A stretch of DNA of 64,000 nt from Dermatemys mawii (GCA_007922305.1 ML677341.1:66042064-66106063), one strand, 5' to 3'; positions 32,330-43,361 are shown, counted from the first letter of the stretch. Numbers and translations: made by a program. Notes: generated by a model not told the origin, from the letters alone.

Positions 32330-33117
32330 TTGAGGCTAGTTTAGTCTTAACATGCATAAAAGACATTAAACAAAAGTACAGTCTTAAAAAGTATAAAGTA
32401 AAAGAAGCGGTTAGAGACAAAAAGGCATTCTTTAAAAATTGCAAGTTAAATCCTACTGAGGAAAATAGAAAGGAGCATAAACTCTGGCAAGTCAAATATA
32501 AAAGTATAATTAGGCAGGCCAAAAAAAGAATTTGAAGAGCAACTAACCAACGACTCAAAAAGTAATAATTTTTTTTTTAAGTACATCAGAAGCAGGAAGC
32601 CTGCTAAACAATCATTAGGGCCACTGGATGATAGAGGTGCTAAAAGAGAGCTCAGGGAAGAAAAGGCCTTTGTGGAGAAACTAAATGAATTATTGCATCA
32701 GTCTTCACTGCAGGATGTAGGGAGATTCTCACACCTGAAACTTTATTTTTAGGTGTCAAATCTGAGGAACTGTCCCAGAGTGACCTTCTTTAGAGGAAGT
32801 TTTGGAACAAATTGATAAATTAAATAGTAATAAGTCACCAGGAGCAGACGGCATTCTCCCAAGAATTCTAAAGGAACTTGAATATGAAATTGCAGCACTA
32901 CTAACTGCGGTATGTAACCTATCATTTAAATCAGCTTCTGTACCAGATGACTGGAAGATAGCTAATATGATGCCAATATTTTTAAAAGGCTCCAGAGGTG
33001 ATCCTGGCATTTACATCCCGGTAAGTCTACCTTCAGAACCAGGCAAATTGATTGAAACTATAGTAAAGAACAGAATTATCAGGCACATAGAAGAGCATGC
33101 GTTGTTGGAGAACAGTC
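32330..33117 (+). mobile_element. CR1 LINE copy A, 5' part (host of nested CR1)
   Basis: The outer CR1 of a nested pair. It starts near 32330 in the ORF2 region before the RT (AAAGGCATTCTTTAAAAATTG, AGTACATCAGAAGCAGGAAG) and continues into RT fingers: 32802-33117 encodes LNSNKSPGADGILPRILKEL and SVPDDWKIANMMPIF. It stops at 33117 within words equal to GTTGGAGAACAGTC and resumes at 35021. More diverged than the inserted copy, as expected for an older insertion. Confidence 0.85.
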
Positions 33118-35020
33118 CTTTTGTATCTCTATCATCCAGGAACCCCTGGACGATAGAGATACAAAAGGAGCACTTAAAGATGATAAAGTCATTGCGGAGA
33201 AACTAAATGAATTCTTTGCTTCGGTCTTCACGGCTGAGGACATTAGGGAGATTCCCAAACCTGAGCCGTCTTTTGTAGGTGACAAATCTGAGGAATTGTC
33301 ACAGATTGAAGTGTCACTAGAGGAGGTTTTGGAACTAATCGATAAACTTAACTGTAACAAGTCACCAGGACCAGATGGCATTCACCCAAGAGTTCTGAAA
33401 GAACTCAAATGTGAAATTGCGGAACTATTAACTAGTGTTTGTAACCTGTCCTTTAAATCGGCTTCTGTACCCAATGACAGGAAGATAGCTAATATAACAT
33501 CAATATTTAAAAAGGGCTCTAAAGGCGATCCCGGCAATTACAAACTGGTAAGTCTAATGTCCGTACCGGGAAAATTAGTTGAAACAATAGTAAAGAATAA
33601 AATTGTCAGGCACATAGAAGAACATAAATTGTTGAGCAAAAGTCAACATGGCTTCTGTAAAGGGAAATCATGTCTTACTAATCTATTAGAGTTCTTTGAA
33701 GGAGTCAACAAACATGTGGACAAGGGGGATCCAGTGGACGTAGTGTACTTAGATTTCCAGAAAGCCTTTGACAAGGTCCCTCACCAAAGGCTCTTACGTA
33801 AATTAAGTTGCCATGGGATAAGAGGGAAGATCCTTTCATGGATTGAGAACTGGTTAAAAGACAGGGAACAAAGGGTAGGAATAAATGGTACATTTTCATA
33901 ATGGAGAGGGGTAACTAGTGGTGTTCCCCAAGGGTCAGTCCTAGGACCAATCCTATTCAATTTATTCATAAATGATTTGGAGGAAGGGGTAAACAGTGAG
34001 GTGGCAAAGTTTGCAGATGATATTAAACTGCTCAAAATCGTTAAGACCCAAGCAGACTGTGAAGAACTTCAAAAAGATCTCATGAAACTAAATGATTGGG
34101 CAACAAAATGGCAAATGAAATTTAATGTGGATAAATGTAAAGTAATACACACTGGAAAAATTAACCCCAACTATACATACAATACGATGGGGGCTAATTT
34201 AGCTACAGCTAATCAGGAAAAAGATCTTGGAGTCATCGTGGATAGTTCTCTGAAGACGTCCATGCAGTGTGCAGCGGCAGTCAAAAAAGCAGACAGGGTG
34301 TTAGGAATTATTAAAAAAGGGATAGAGAATAAGACGGAGAATATCTTATTGCCCTTATACAAATCCAGGGTGCACCCACATCTTGAATACTGTGTACAAA
34401 TATGGCCTCCTCCTCTCAAAAAGGATATACTGGCATTAGAAAAGGTTCAGAGAAGGGCAACTAAATTGATTAGGGGTTTGGAACGGGTCCCATATGAGGA
34501 GAGATTAAAGAAGCTAGGACTTTTTAGCTTGGAAAAGAGGAGACTAAGGGGAGATATGATAGAGGTATATAAAATTATGAGTGGTGTGGAGAAAGTGAAT
34601 AAGGAAAAGTTATTTACTTGTTCCCACAATAGAAAAACTAAGTGCCACCCAATGAAATTAGTGGGCAGCAGGTTTAAAACAAATAAAAGGAAGTTCTTCT
34701 TCACACAGCGCACAGTCAACCTGTGGAACTCCTGCCTGAGGAGGCTGTGAAGGCTAGGACTATAACAGGGTTTAAAAGAGAACTGGATAAATTCCTGGAG
34801 GTTAAGTCCATTAATGGCTATTAGCCAGGCTGGGTAAGGAATGGTGTCCCTAGCCTCTGTTTGTCAGAGGGGGATGATGGTTGGCAGGAGAGAAATCACT
34901 TGATCATTACCTGTTAGGTTCACTCACTTCACGGCACCTGGCACTGGCCACTGTTGGTAGACAGGATACTGGGCTAGATGGATCTTTGGTCTGATCCAGT
35001 ACGGCCTTTCTTATGTTCTT
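33118..35020 (+). mobile_element. CR1 LINE copy B, inserted in copy A
   Basis: A 1.9-kb, 5'-truncated CR1 in the same orientation as its host. It opens with a 24-nt inverted copy of its own start (33117-33140 against 33145-33168, one mismatch), a 5' inversion of the kind made during target-primed integration. The RT frame runs from about 33145 to 34750 with KSPGPDGIHPRVLKEL, VYLDFQKAFDKVPHQ and intact catalytic KFADDIKLL. It is broken only by a TAA at 33899-33901, with a base loss near 34733 shifting the last part. The 3' UTR ends GGCCTTTCTTATGTTCTT at 35020, the CR1-type end without a poly(A) tail. Confidence 0.92.
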
Positions 35021-36395
35021 ATGGCTTTTGTTAAGGGAAATCATGCCTCGCCATTCTATTAGAATTTTTTGAGGGGTCAATAAAGATGTGGATATGGGTG
35101 ATCAGTGGATATAGTGTACCTAGACTTTCAGAAAGCCTTTGACAAGGTCCTGCAGAAAAGGCTCTTAAGCAAAGTAAGCAGTCATGGGATAAGAGGGAAG
35201 GTCCTTTTATGAATCAGTAACTGGTTAAAAGATAGGAAACGAAGGGTAGAAATAAATGGTCAGTTTTCAGAATGGAGACAGGCAAATAATGGTATCCACC
35301 AGGGGTCTGTACTGGGACCAGTACTGTTCAAAGTATTCATAAATGATCTGGAAAAAGAGGCATACAGTGAGATGGAAAATTTGAAGATGATACAAAATTA
35401 CTCACGATAGTTAAGTTCAAAGCAGACTGTGAAGAGCTACAAAAGGATCTCACAAAACTGTGTGACGGGGCAACAGAATGGCAGATGAAATTCAAGGCTG
35501 ATAAATTCAGAGTAATGCACATTGGAAAACATAATCCCAACCATACGTACAAAATGATGGAGCTTAATTAGCTGTTACCACTCATGAAAGAGATCTAGGA
35601 GTAATTGTGGATAGTGCTCTGAAAACATCCACTCAATGTGCAGCGGCAGTCAAAAAAAGCTAACAGAATATTAGAAACAATTAGGAAAGGGATAGATAAC
35701 AATACACAAAATGTCATAATACGTCTATATAAATCGATGGTATGCCCACTTCTTGAATGCTGCATGTAGATCTCAAAAAAAGATATATTGAAATTGGAAA
35801 AGGTATAGAGAAGGGCAACAAAAATGATTAGGGGTATAGAACAGTATACATATGAGGAGAGATTAATAAAACTGGGACTCTTCAACTTAGAAAAGAGATG
35901 GCTAAGGGGAGATATGATAGTGATCTATAAAATCGTGACTGGTGTGGAGACAGTGAATAAGGAAATGTTATTTACTCCACATAACATAGAAACTAGGAGT
36001 CACCCAATGAAATGTAATAGGTAGCAGGTTTAAAACAAACAAAATTAAGTATTTATTCACACAACGCACTGTTAACCTGTAGAACTCTTTGCCAGGGGAT
36101 GGTGTGAAGGGCAAAACTAGAACAGAGTTAAAAAAAAAGAACTAGATAAGTTCACGGAGGATAGGTCAATCAATGGCTATTGGCCATGACGGGCAGGGAT
36201 GCAACACCATGTTCTGAGTGTTCCTAGCTTCTGTTTGCTGGAAACTGGGAGTAGATGGATCACTTGAGGATTGCCTATGCTGTTCATTCCCTTTGAAGCA
36301 CCTGGCATTGGCCACTGATAGAAGACAGGAAACTGGACTAGATGGACTATTGGTCTGATTCAATGTGGCCATTCTTATGTTCTTCATTTAGTCTG
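35021..36395 (+). mobile_element. CR1 LINE copy A, 3' part
   Basis: Continuation of copy A: ATGGCTTTTGTTAAGGG picks up three bases after the break at 33117. The RT palm, catalytic region and thumb follow in broken frames, for example FQKAFDKVLQKRLL near 35128 and [20 protein letters not shown] at 35828-35886, then the 3' UTR, ending TGGCCATTCTTATGTTCTTC near 36384. Several frameshifts and stops; the catalytic FADD is also disrupted (FEDDT-like). Dead element. Confidence 0.88.
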
Positions 36396-37461
36396 GTTTG
36401 TGAGTATAATATTCTATGTCCATCCCTGTCTACAGTGAAGTGAGGGAAGTAATCATCCCTCTTCTAAACCATATGATGAGTCACAGCACTCTTGTATGAT
36501 CTTCATTTGCCTGTTTTTACATGGTAGTTATTTTAATGAGAAAGAATTAATTGTAGAGAATTCAGCTTGACATTCAAATTATTCAGTTTGATTGAAACTA
36601 TCTTCTTTAATACAGGAATTAGAACAACAATTTAACATTACCATACTCTTACGCAGAATAGAGATCAATGGGTCAGAGAAAGTACTATCTTTCTCTAACT
36701 TTGGGTACCTTCCAACTGTCTTCTTTGGAACTGTCTGCTCTATGTCCTGTTTTACTTTTCCCTATTAGCTTCAGAGCTGAATTTCTGCCACCAAGCAAAT
36801 GCTAATTATCCGTTGTTTGACCAGGGACAAGACTGTCTAAATACTGTCTGTCAGAAAAGCATGTTTCACAGACATTACATCCTTTTTTCTACCTTGAACA
36901 ACAGAACTAACAACTGTGAAGAAAAACTTTGGGGTTCCTTGAAGTTTAAATTCTTTTTTTTTTCCTGGAAACTTCTAGAACACTAATGCAGAAATATTGT
37001 AATGCATCCGACTGTGCTATCTGTGGGATTTTGGAAGAGAGAGATGTGTGTGTGTGTGTACATACATACACATAATTCTAAAAATATCCAGAAGTTCAAG
37101 GCAGTCTATATAGAAGAAACACCATAGTGTCTGTGCCCTCTATCTCAGCCAGAAATACAAGTGCCTGAATGTTATAGCTGCACCACCATATATTGTGATC
37201 TGACCTTTAAAATTCACATTCAGTGAATATTCACTAATACTTACTTAAAATTTGCTGTTTCCAAGAACATTCTGACCTATGAACTCATTTGCTAGTATAT
37301 TGAGAGCAACAGAACATAACAGGGGTGGGAGTACATTTGAAACAAATGTATTTAAAAAATGTGAACTACAGTTCACAGATGTTTTGCAGTATTTGCCTAC
37401 CTCTAATCATGTGTGTTTGTGTATGTATGACTCCATGACAGAAAAAAAGTAATGGAAAACA
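36396..37461. other. Intergenic, short microsatellite only
   Basis: No gene. A (TG)n/(CATA)n patch lies at about 37046-37071. Confidence 0.4.
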
Positions 37462-37521
37462 CGGTTATTCACCTTCTCGTAACTGTTGTTCTTTGAGGTG
37501 TGTTGTTCACGTCCACTCCAG
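37462..37521. repeat. DIRS left inverted terminal repeat
   Basis: CGGTTATTCACCTTCTCGTA and CTGTTGTTCTTTGAGGTGTG, then GTTCACGTCCACTCC. Its inverse is found at 37691-37744, and its inner part matches the inverse of the right end at 41320-41367. Confidence 0.7.
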
Positions 37522-37690
37522 TCAGCTGGATTGGAATGGCAGCTTGAAAATTTTTTCCTTAGCAGTATCTGTCAGGTCGGCCTGGGCACCCCCTGGAGTC
37601 GTGCCTCCATGGCACTCAATATAGAGCCCTGCCACCCCCTCAGTTCCTTCTTGCTGGCTACTCCAACAAAGGGGTAGGAGGGTGGGGATT

Positions 37691-37790
37691 GAAATGGACT
37701 TAAACAACACATCTCGAAGAGCAACAGTAATGAGAAGGTGAGTAACCATTATTTCTTCTTCGAGTGCTTGTTCATGTTCATTCCAATCAA
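37691..37790. repeat. DIRS internal complementary region
   Basis: 37691-37744 is the inverse of the left terminus (GAAATGGACTTAAACAACAC, ATCTCGAAGAGCAACAGTAA, TGAGAAGGTGAG). 37758-37790 (CTTCGAGTGCTTGTTCATGT then TCATTCCAATCAAGTG) resembles the inverse of the right end (41320-41360). In DIRS elements such a region is thought to bring the two termini together on a circular intermediate. Confidence 0.65.
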
Positions 37791-37875
37791 GTGACTCCCA
37801 AGCCTAAGTTCCAGAGGCAGGGTAGGAGTTCAGATGTTCACCTACTGGAGCACTGCTCTAGCAAAAGTTGCGTCG

Positions 37876-38853
37876 TCACCTGCTGGTGATAGCATAATGC
37901 AACGTAAACGTACATATAGAGGACCACGTTGCTGTTCTGCATATTTCCTGGGTTGGAACCTGCGCCAGGAACGCTACTGAAGAAGCCTTCACCCTAATGG
38001 AGTGTGCTGTGAGTGGAGAGGCAGGCACCTTTGCCAAGTTATAGCACTCATGGACGCAGGATGTGATCCACAATGAAATTCATTGAGAGGAGACTGGAAG
38101 ACCTTTCATCATGTCTGCCACCCACGGCCACAAACAGTTGAATGGACTTTCAGAATGGTTTCGTTCCTTCCATGTAAAAGGCTAGCGCTCTGCGGATGGC
38201 CATAAAGTGAAGTCTCTGCTCCCTGGTGCTTGAGTGCGACTTAGGATAGAACAGTGGGAGGAAGATGTCCTGGTTGATGTGAAATTGGGAGACAACCTTC
38301 AGGAGGAAAGCGGGGTGTGGGTTGAGCTGAACTTTCTCTTTATAGAACACCACTTAAGGAGGCTCTGATGCTAGGGCCTTGAGCTCAGACACCCTTCTGG
38401 CTGAGATTATTGCTACTAGAAAGTACACATTGTACAAGAGGTAGAGCAGGGAGCAAGTCACCAGTGGTTGGAAGGGCGGCCCTATCAGTTTGGAAAGGAC
38501 CAAATTGAGGTCCCAGGCTGGGACCGGTTGTTGGACATGTGAGCATAGCCTGTTGAGACCTTTCAGGAAACAACTGATCATAGGGTCGGCAAAGACTGAC
38601 CAGCCTCTGCGCCTAGATGGAAAGCCGAAATGGTGGTCGAGTGAACCTTTATTGATGACATGGCCATCCCCTGCTGCTTAAGATGGAGAAGGTAGTCCAG
38701 TATAAGTGGTATGGAGGCAAGAGTTGGAAATGGACAGTGCTGCACCGACCAGATTGAAAATCTCTTCCATTTGGCCAGGTAGGTAGCATTGGTGGAAGGT
38801 TTCCTTCTGCCAGTTAGGACTTGTCTAACCGGGCCTGAGCAGAAGAGCTCCAT
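37876..38853 (-). pseudogene. DIRS tyrosine recombinase, broken
   Basis: Read on the minus strand in four frames: 38853-38578 has RKPSTNATYLAKWKRFSIW and PLILDYLLHLKQQGMAMSS (N-terminal core-binding domain). 38581-38354 has LGPF/NLVLSKLIGPPFQPL and the catalytic-Arg segment AIISARRVSELKALASEPP. 38353-38150 covers the middle (FHINQDIFLPLFYP). 38073-37876 has WITSCVHECYNLA, the HSIR box matching the HxxR motif, and ATWSSICTFTLHYAI with the likely nucleophile Tyr. Frameshifts separate all four. Confidence 0.8.
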
Positions 38854-39322
38854 TGAGTTCAGCTATGGAGCTTCCACGCCATGAGATGCAACAACTCGAG
38901 GTTTGGGTGTTGGAGAGGGCCGTGATCCTGAGTTATCAAGTCCGGGAAGAGTGGCAAGGTGATTGGGGCTTCCATGGACATTTCCAGGAGAGATGTGTAC
39001 CAGTGTTGGTGGGGCCAGGCTGGAGCTTTCAATACCACTGGAGCGTCTTCCCTTGTGAACGAGCGGGATAGGCGGAAATGTGCAAAATGGCTTCCCCACA
39101 GGAGGAGGAACACATCCACACTGGCTGTGATTCAGGAAGGAGCAAAACTGCTGGCACTTCCTGTTGTGTTGTATGGCGAACAGGTCTATGTGGGGAAAGC
39201 CCTTCCATTGGAAGATGAGTTTGTGACATCCAGGCTTAGGGACCACTCATGGCCATGGAACAACCTGCTGAGATGGTCCGCCAACTCGTTCTGTACTCCA
39301 GGGAGGTACGATGCTTGCAGGT

Positions 39323-39654
39323 TTATCGAATGCTCCACAAAAGTCCCGCAAGCCTGAAGGCTTCCTGGCACAGGGGAGAGGAGCGTGTAGCCCCCGTTAG
39401 TTGATATAAAACATCACTGTGGTATTTTCTGTCATAACTGATACACGTCTCCCTGCCAAGTGGGCTCGGAAAGTCTGGCATGCTAGGTGGACTGCTCTCA
39501 GCTCTCTGACATTGATGTGGAAAGCGAGTTCCGCCTGAGACCAGAGGCCTTGCGTCCTGAGATCTCTCAGATGTGCTCCCCAGCCCAAGGCTGAGGCATC
39601 CATCCCTAGTGAGAGGGATAGCTGAGGACTGGTGAAGGGGACCCTTGCACACAC
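39323..39654 (-). pseudogene. DIRS RNase H domain, broken
   Basis: The frame 39654-39397 reads LSLGMDASALGWGAHLRDL, then GLWSQAELAFHINVRELRAV, then LACQTFRAHLAGRRVSVM and NTTVMFYIN, the RNase H order of DIRS pol with the first Asp in DAS and Glu in REL. Further minus-strand text near 39229-39150 (HIDLFAIQHNRKCQQF) continues the pol product. Confidence 0.8.
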
Positions 39655-39669
39655 TACCTGCGGGTCAAG

Positions 39670-40304
39670 TCACCACAGGAAGAAGTTGTGGACTGGGCAA
39701 GGCACAGTCATGACCCTGTCCAAACTGTCCTGACCTGACTGATACACTGAGGCTAACCAGGATTGGAGAGGCAAGAGTCTAAGCCTAGCATGTTGCACCA
39801 CATAGATACAAGTGGCCATGTGTCCCAGGAGTTTCAGGCAATTCCTTGCTGTGGTGGTGGGGAACTGTCTGAGACTTCGAATTATATCATCCAGGGCCCA
39901 GAACTTCACTTCCAGAGGTATGCCCTGGCTTGTGTCGAGTCCAGTCTGCCCCTATAAATTCTATCCGCTGAACGTGGAACAAAATAGATTTCCCCATGTT
40001 CAGGTGAAAACTCAGTTTGTCGAACATTGTTCTTATGAAGTCGACTTGGACTCTGGAGCAGCTTTTGATCAATCAATCGTCCAAGTATGGAAACACTTGT
40101 ACCTGCCACCTCCGCAACACCCATAAATACCCAAGGCGTCACTGACAGGGTGAATAGGACTGTGAACTGGCAGTGGTAGTTGCTCACCACAAATTTGAGG
40201 TACCTTCTGTGGGATGGTGTGACTGCTACACTAAAGTATGCTTTCTTCAAGTCAAGGGCAGCATACCAGTCCCCTGGATACAAGGAAGGGATGATGGAGC
40301 CCAA
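39670..40304 (-). pseudogene. DIRS reverse transcriptase, broken
   Basis: The frame 40304-39906 starts GSIIPSLYPGDWYAALDLKK, giving the palm motif with catalytic Asp (ALDLKKAYF), followed by HRRYLKFVVSNYHCQF. The YLDD catalytic box is readable on the minus strand at 40087-40076 in another frame, followed directly by a TGA (40075-40073) where the family has Trp. 39909-39670 gives the connection region (NCLKLLGHMATCIYVVQHAR). The copy is dead. Confidence 0.82.
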
Positions 40305-40727
40305 AGCAACTGCCGCAACATCATCGCTGGCTTTCCCCTTGACGGTGCCATGGGACTGTCCGGTATTTGTGATTCATCCCTCCTGGGAGGGAAAAAACAG
40401 TGCCATACAGTGTAACAAGTCCTGGGCTGCCATAAATGCCTCAGGAGTCTATGTAGTTGTTGCCTCCGTGAGGCCGGCAAACAGAGAAGGTCCGGACTCA
40501 ACTGCACCGCCACCAGGTCAAGGGTTGACGTGACCTAGGAGGTGAAGGGTCTGAGCTGGTGTGGCCTGGCTGGGGTCTCACAGCAGCTGGCTCCTTGGTT
40601 TTGGCCAGGTGAGAGCACCCCCTCTCCGGCCTCCTTTGTGGCACCAGCAATTACAACCTGCTCACCGCCTGTATGTGGGAGGAGTTGTGACAGTACTGAG
40701 TGTCTCAAGATGAGTCCTTTCTTGGCA

Positions 40728-41015
40728 CTAATTCTCCTGTAGATGATGCCGGGGCACTCTGCACTGAGGATGAGGTGCTATATGTGGGATCCCATGATCT
40801 GGGGTCTGACTGGGGCTGGAGCACAGCCTCTGTAAGAAGGACTTTAAGATCTGGTCTCTGTCTTCCAAAGTCCTGGGGTGAAACCCACAACAGATCTTGC
40901 ACTGGTCTTTCTGGTGACTCACCTCAGGGCACCTTAAACACAAGGTGTGCAGGTCACTTTTAGGCATACATTTGCCACAGGTCTCACAAATTTTAAAAGC
41001 CGGGGATCGCAGCAT
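40728..41015 (-). pseudogene. DIRS gag-like Cys-rich region
   Basis: Encodes CETCGKCMPKSDLHTLCLRC, then EVSHQKDQCKICCGFHPRTL and EDRDQILKSFL. The repeated CxxC and CxxxH spacing is a zinc-finger-like pattern in the usual position before DIRS pol. No start is certain. Confidence 0.65.
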
Positions 41016-41319
41016 ACCACAGCGCTGGGAGCATTGGCAGGGGGAACCATCAAAGAAAACCTAACTATATCTACACTACAATTACTAATAACTAGCTAAT
41101 GTATGAGAACTATATACAACAGACTCTGCTAATGGCGCTTGCCAAAGCAAGAGCTATGGGACGTTCCAGCTAACTGTCACTGGCGGTAAGAATGAATTGA
41201 GGGAGTGGTGGGTTGGCAAGGCTCTATATTGAGTGCATGAAGATGCAACTCCAGGGAGTGCCCAGACCAACCTGATGGATGCTGCTGGGGGAAAATTCTT
41301 CTGGTTGCCATGCACACAC

Positions 41320-41367
41320 ATGTGCACATACCTGATTGGAATTAACATGAATAAGCACTCAAAGAAC
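41320..41367. repeat. DIRS right inverted terminal repeat
   Basis: ATACCTGATTGGAATTAACA, TGAATAAGCACTCAAAGAAC, AACAG. The inverse of the inner part matches the left terminus (TTGTTCTTTGAG). It marks the 5' end of the minus-strand element. Confidence 0.65.
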
Positions 41368-41617
41368 AACAGGATTTGCCCCATTATTTGGTAGAGTCCT
41401 TGAGATCCTTTAATATGACAAGACCTGTATAGGTGTATGGAAAGCTATGATTTATGTTCGATTCTCTGTGCCATCAGATTCCACCTCCCCTGCACCAGCA
41501 TTTCCAATCAGTTCCCAAAATATCAAGTTAATGTGTGTTCCTAGTTTATTTAAAATACAGTTAATATTTTGCAAAACTTATGAAAATACTGAATTTGACA
41601 TTTCTTTAAGTTCCTTA

Positions 41618-41674
41618 AATATGTTTGTACAGCGCCTAGCACAATGAGGCCCAATCTGGTTCAGGCCTCTAGGT
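41618..41674 (+). repeat. MIR/L2-type tail, split by hAT insertion
   Basis: TTTGTACAGCGCCTAGCACAATGAGGCCC then CAGGCCTCTAGGT is the start of the tail also seen at 56065. After the hAT element the remainder (GTGCTACCCGAACATAAACA, 42427-42460) completes it, including the GTGCTACC word expected right after TCTAG. Confidence 0.65.
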
Positions 41675-42420
41675 CAGGGTGGGCAAACTACAGTCCGTGG
41701 GCCATAGCGGGCCTGCGGGCCCATCCTGCCTAGCCCGAGCTCCCGGCTAGGGAGGCTACTCCCGACCTCTCCCTGCTGTCCCGCCTCCCCTGCAGCCTCA
41801 GCATGCTGCGTGGGCAGCACTCTGGCCCGCTGCTCCTGGGCAACACTGCAGCAGCATGGCTGCTTCCAACGGGGCTGCGCACTCCTGCGGGGCAGCATGT
41901 CTAGCTCTAGCAGGCTGTATAATTGCCAGACATGCTGCTCTGAGCAGCATGGAGTAACGGGGCCAGGGTGGGGGGGTTGGAATAGGGGTGGAGAGCAGGG
42001 GACAGGAATCAGGGGGCGGTTGGATGGGGCAGAGGTTCAGAGGAGACAGTTAGGGGATAGAGAATGGGGGGGGGGGGGAGATTGAATAGGGCATGGGAGT
42101 CCCAGCGGGGCCTGTTAGGGGGCAGGGGTGTGGGTAGAGGTCAGGGCAGTCAGGGGACAGAGAGCAGGAGGAGTTGGGTGGAGTTCTGCAGGGGCAGTTA
42201 GGGTGCGGGGGTCTCTGGAGGGGATTGTCAGGGGACAAGGAGCTGTGGGGTTGGATGTCTTGGAAGTTCTGAGGGGAGCAGTCAGGGGGCAGGAAGTGGG
42301 TGGGGGTCAGATGGGGGCAGGGGCAGGCTGTTTGGGGAGGCACAGCCTTCCCTACCCGGCCCTCCGTACAATTTTGCAACCTTGATGTGGCCCTCGGGTC
42401 AAAAAGTTTGCCGATGCCTG
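41675..42420 (-). mobile_element. hAT-type MITE, GGGCAAAC family, longest copy
   Basis: 746 bp with ends CAGGGTGGGCAAAC and GTTTGCCGATGCCTG. Flanking duplications CTCTAGGT (41667-41674) and CTCTACGT (42421-42428) match at 7 of 8. The orientation is opposite to the copy at 15482. The interior is G-rich, with a G run at 42066-42078 and the CATGCTGCTCTGAGCAGCATG palindrome near 41930. Not coding. Confidence 0.85.
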
Positions 42421-42689
42421 CTCTACGTGCTACCCGAACATAAACATGATAATATAAAGCTGAGAGATGAGAGAAGCATCTTCCCATCCACCCACCCACC
42501 CATACACACAACCACCTCCAAAGCAGAGAAACAGACAGAGGAAAACAAATTAGAAAGACAAAAGGAAGATGATTATGTTCAGAGTTCTAGGTTTGCTGGC
42601 AACCACTCGTCTAGCCATCCTACAAAGGAAATGATCCTTTTCTCTCACCACAATCTCTGCAGGAAAATAATATTTTTATTTCAGAGACA

Positions 42690-42782
42690 TAAGGTGGGTG
42701 AGGTCATATCTTTTACTGGACCAACTTCTGTTGGTGAAAAAGACAAGAGCTCAAGCTACACAGAGCCCTTCTTCCGGTCTTT
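42690..42782. repeat. Recurrent repeat fragment, unnamed
   Basis: GGTGGGTGAGGTCATATCTT, TTACTGGACCAACTTCTGTT, GGTGAAAAAGACAAGAGCTC, then ACACAGAGCCCTTCTTCCGG. I recognise this wording as an interspersed repeat frequent in reptile genomes but cannot place the family. No ends identified. Confidence 0.4.
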
Positions 42783-42789
42783 TTATTTT

Positions 42790-43353
42790 GTCATTTAATT
42801 TTGCTCTTTTAATTCAGATATCTCTCGATCTGGATTTCTTTTATAACAAGAGTCTCTTGACAACTTCAGTGATTTATATATAAAAAAATAAAAAATGAGT
42901 ATATTGAATCTATGAGTATTCTCATTTAGCACTTTCATATTCATAAAGAATATTAAGAATTCCCATCTAAATAGCTAAAATGGCAGGAAATACTGGTGGC
43001 AGCTGATTAACAGGAAAATTATTTGATAGAAATCATGATTTATTTCATAAAAACATTCTGTTCCTTCAGTGGCTGGAAAGAGCAGGCAAATCCCATTTAC
43101 AAAAATATTTGTTATATCTCTGTTGTATTTATTTACATTTTAGGAACTATCTAACTCAATCCATTAAGCTGATGGAAAGAACAAAAACAGTCTGTAGAAG
43201 CAGCCGCCCTTCTCCTTCTCCTCCTGGCTGCCATCAGGAACTAAAGGAGTCTTTAGGGGTTCCATCAAAAACCCTCTTTTTGAGGTGTATGTAAAACTTG
43301 CTTGTTATAATTTGCAAGGCCTGAAATTTAGCATGCCCATTTCTCAGCCCAGA
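42790..43353. other. Intergenic, nothing recognised
   Basis: AT-rich sequence between two repeats; no gene or repeat recognised. Confidence 0.4.
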
Positions 43354-43361
43354 AGCTAGGG

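Larger units (their letters stand above)
37462..41367 (-). mobile_element. DIRS-type retrotransposon, degraded
   Basis: A 3.9-kb tyrosine-recombinase retrotransposon on the minus strand. In transcription order it has a Cys-rich gag-like region (about 41015-40728), reverse transcriptase (40304-39670), RNase H (39654-39323) and a tyrosine recombinase (38853-37876), all broken by frameshifts and stops. The ends are inverted repeats: CTGTTGTTCTTTGAG occurs at 37483 on plus and at 41352 on minus. An internal complementary region at 37691-37790 repeats the inverse of the left terminus followed by right-terminus-like sequence, the DIRS hallmark. No target duplication is expected for this class. Confidence 0.85.

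Noticed and set aside
37601..41200. Plus-strand open frames such as 38959-39357 and 40180-40533
   Set aside because: They are shadows of the minus-strand DIRS pol gene, which has recognisable RT, RNase H and recombinase motifs.
42066..42078. G run as a candidate G-quadruplex regulatory site
   Set aside because: It is a homopolymer inside a G-rich MITE, likely from slippage, with no gene nearby to regulate.
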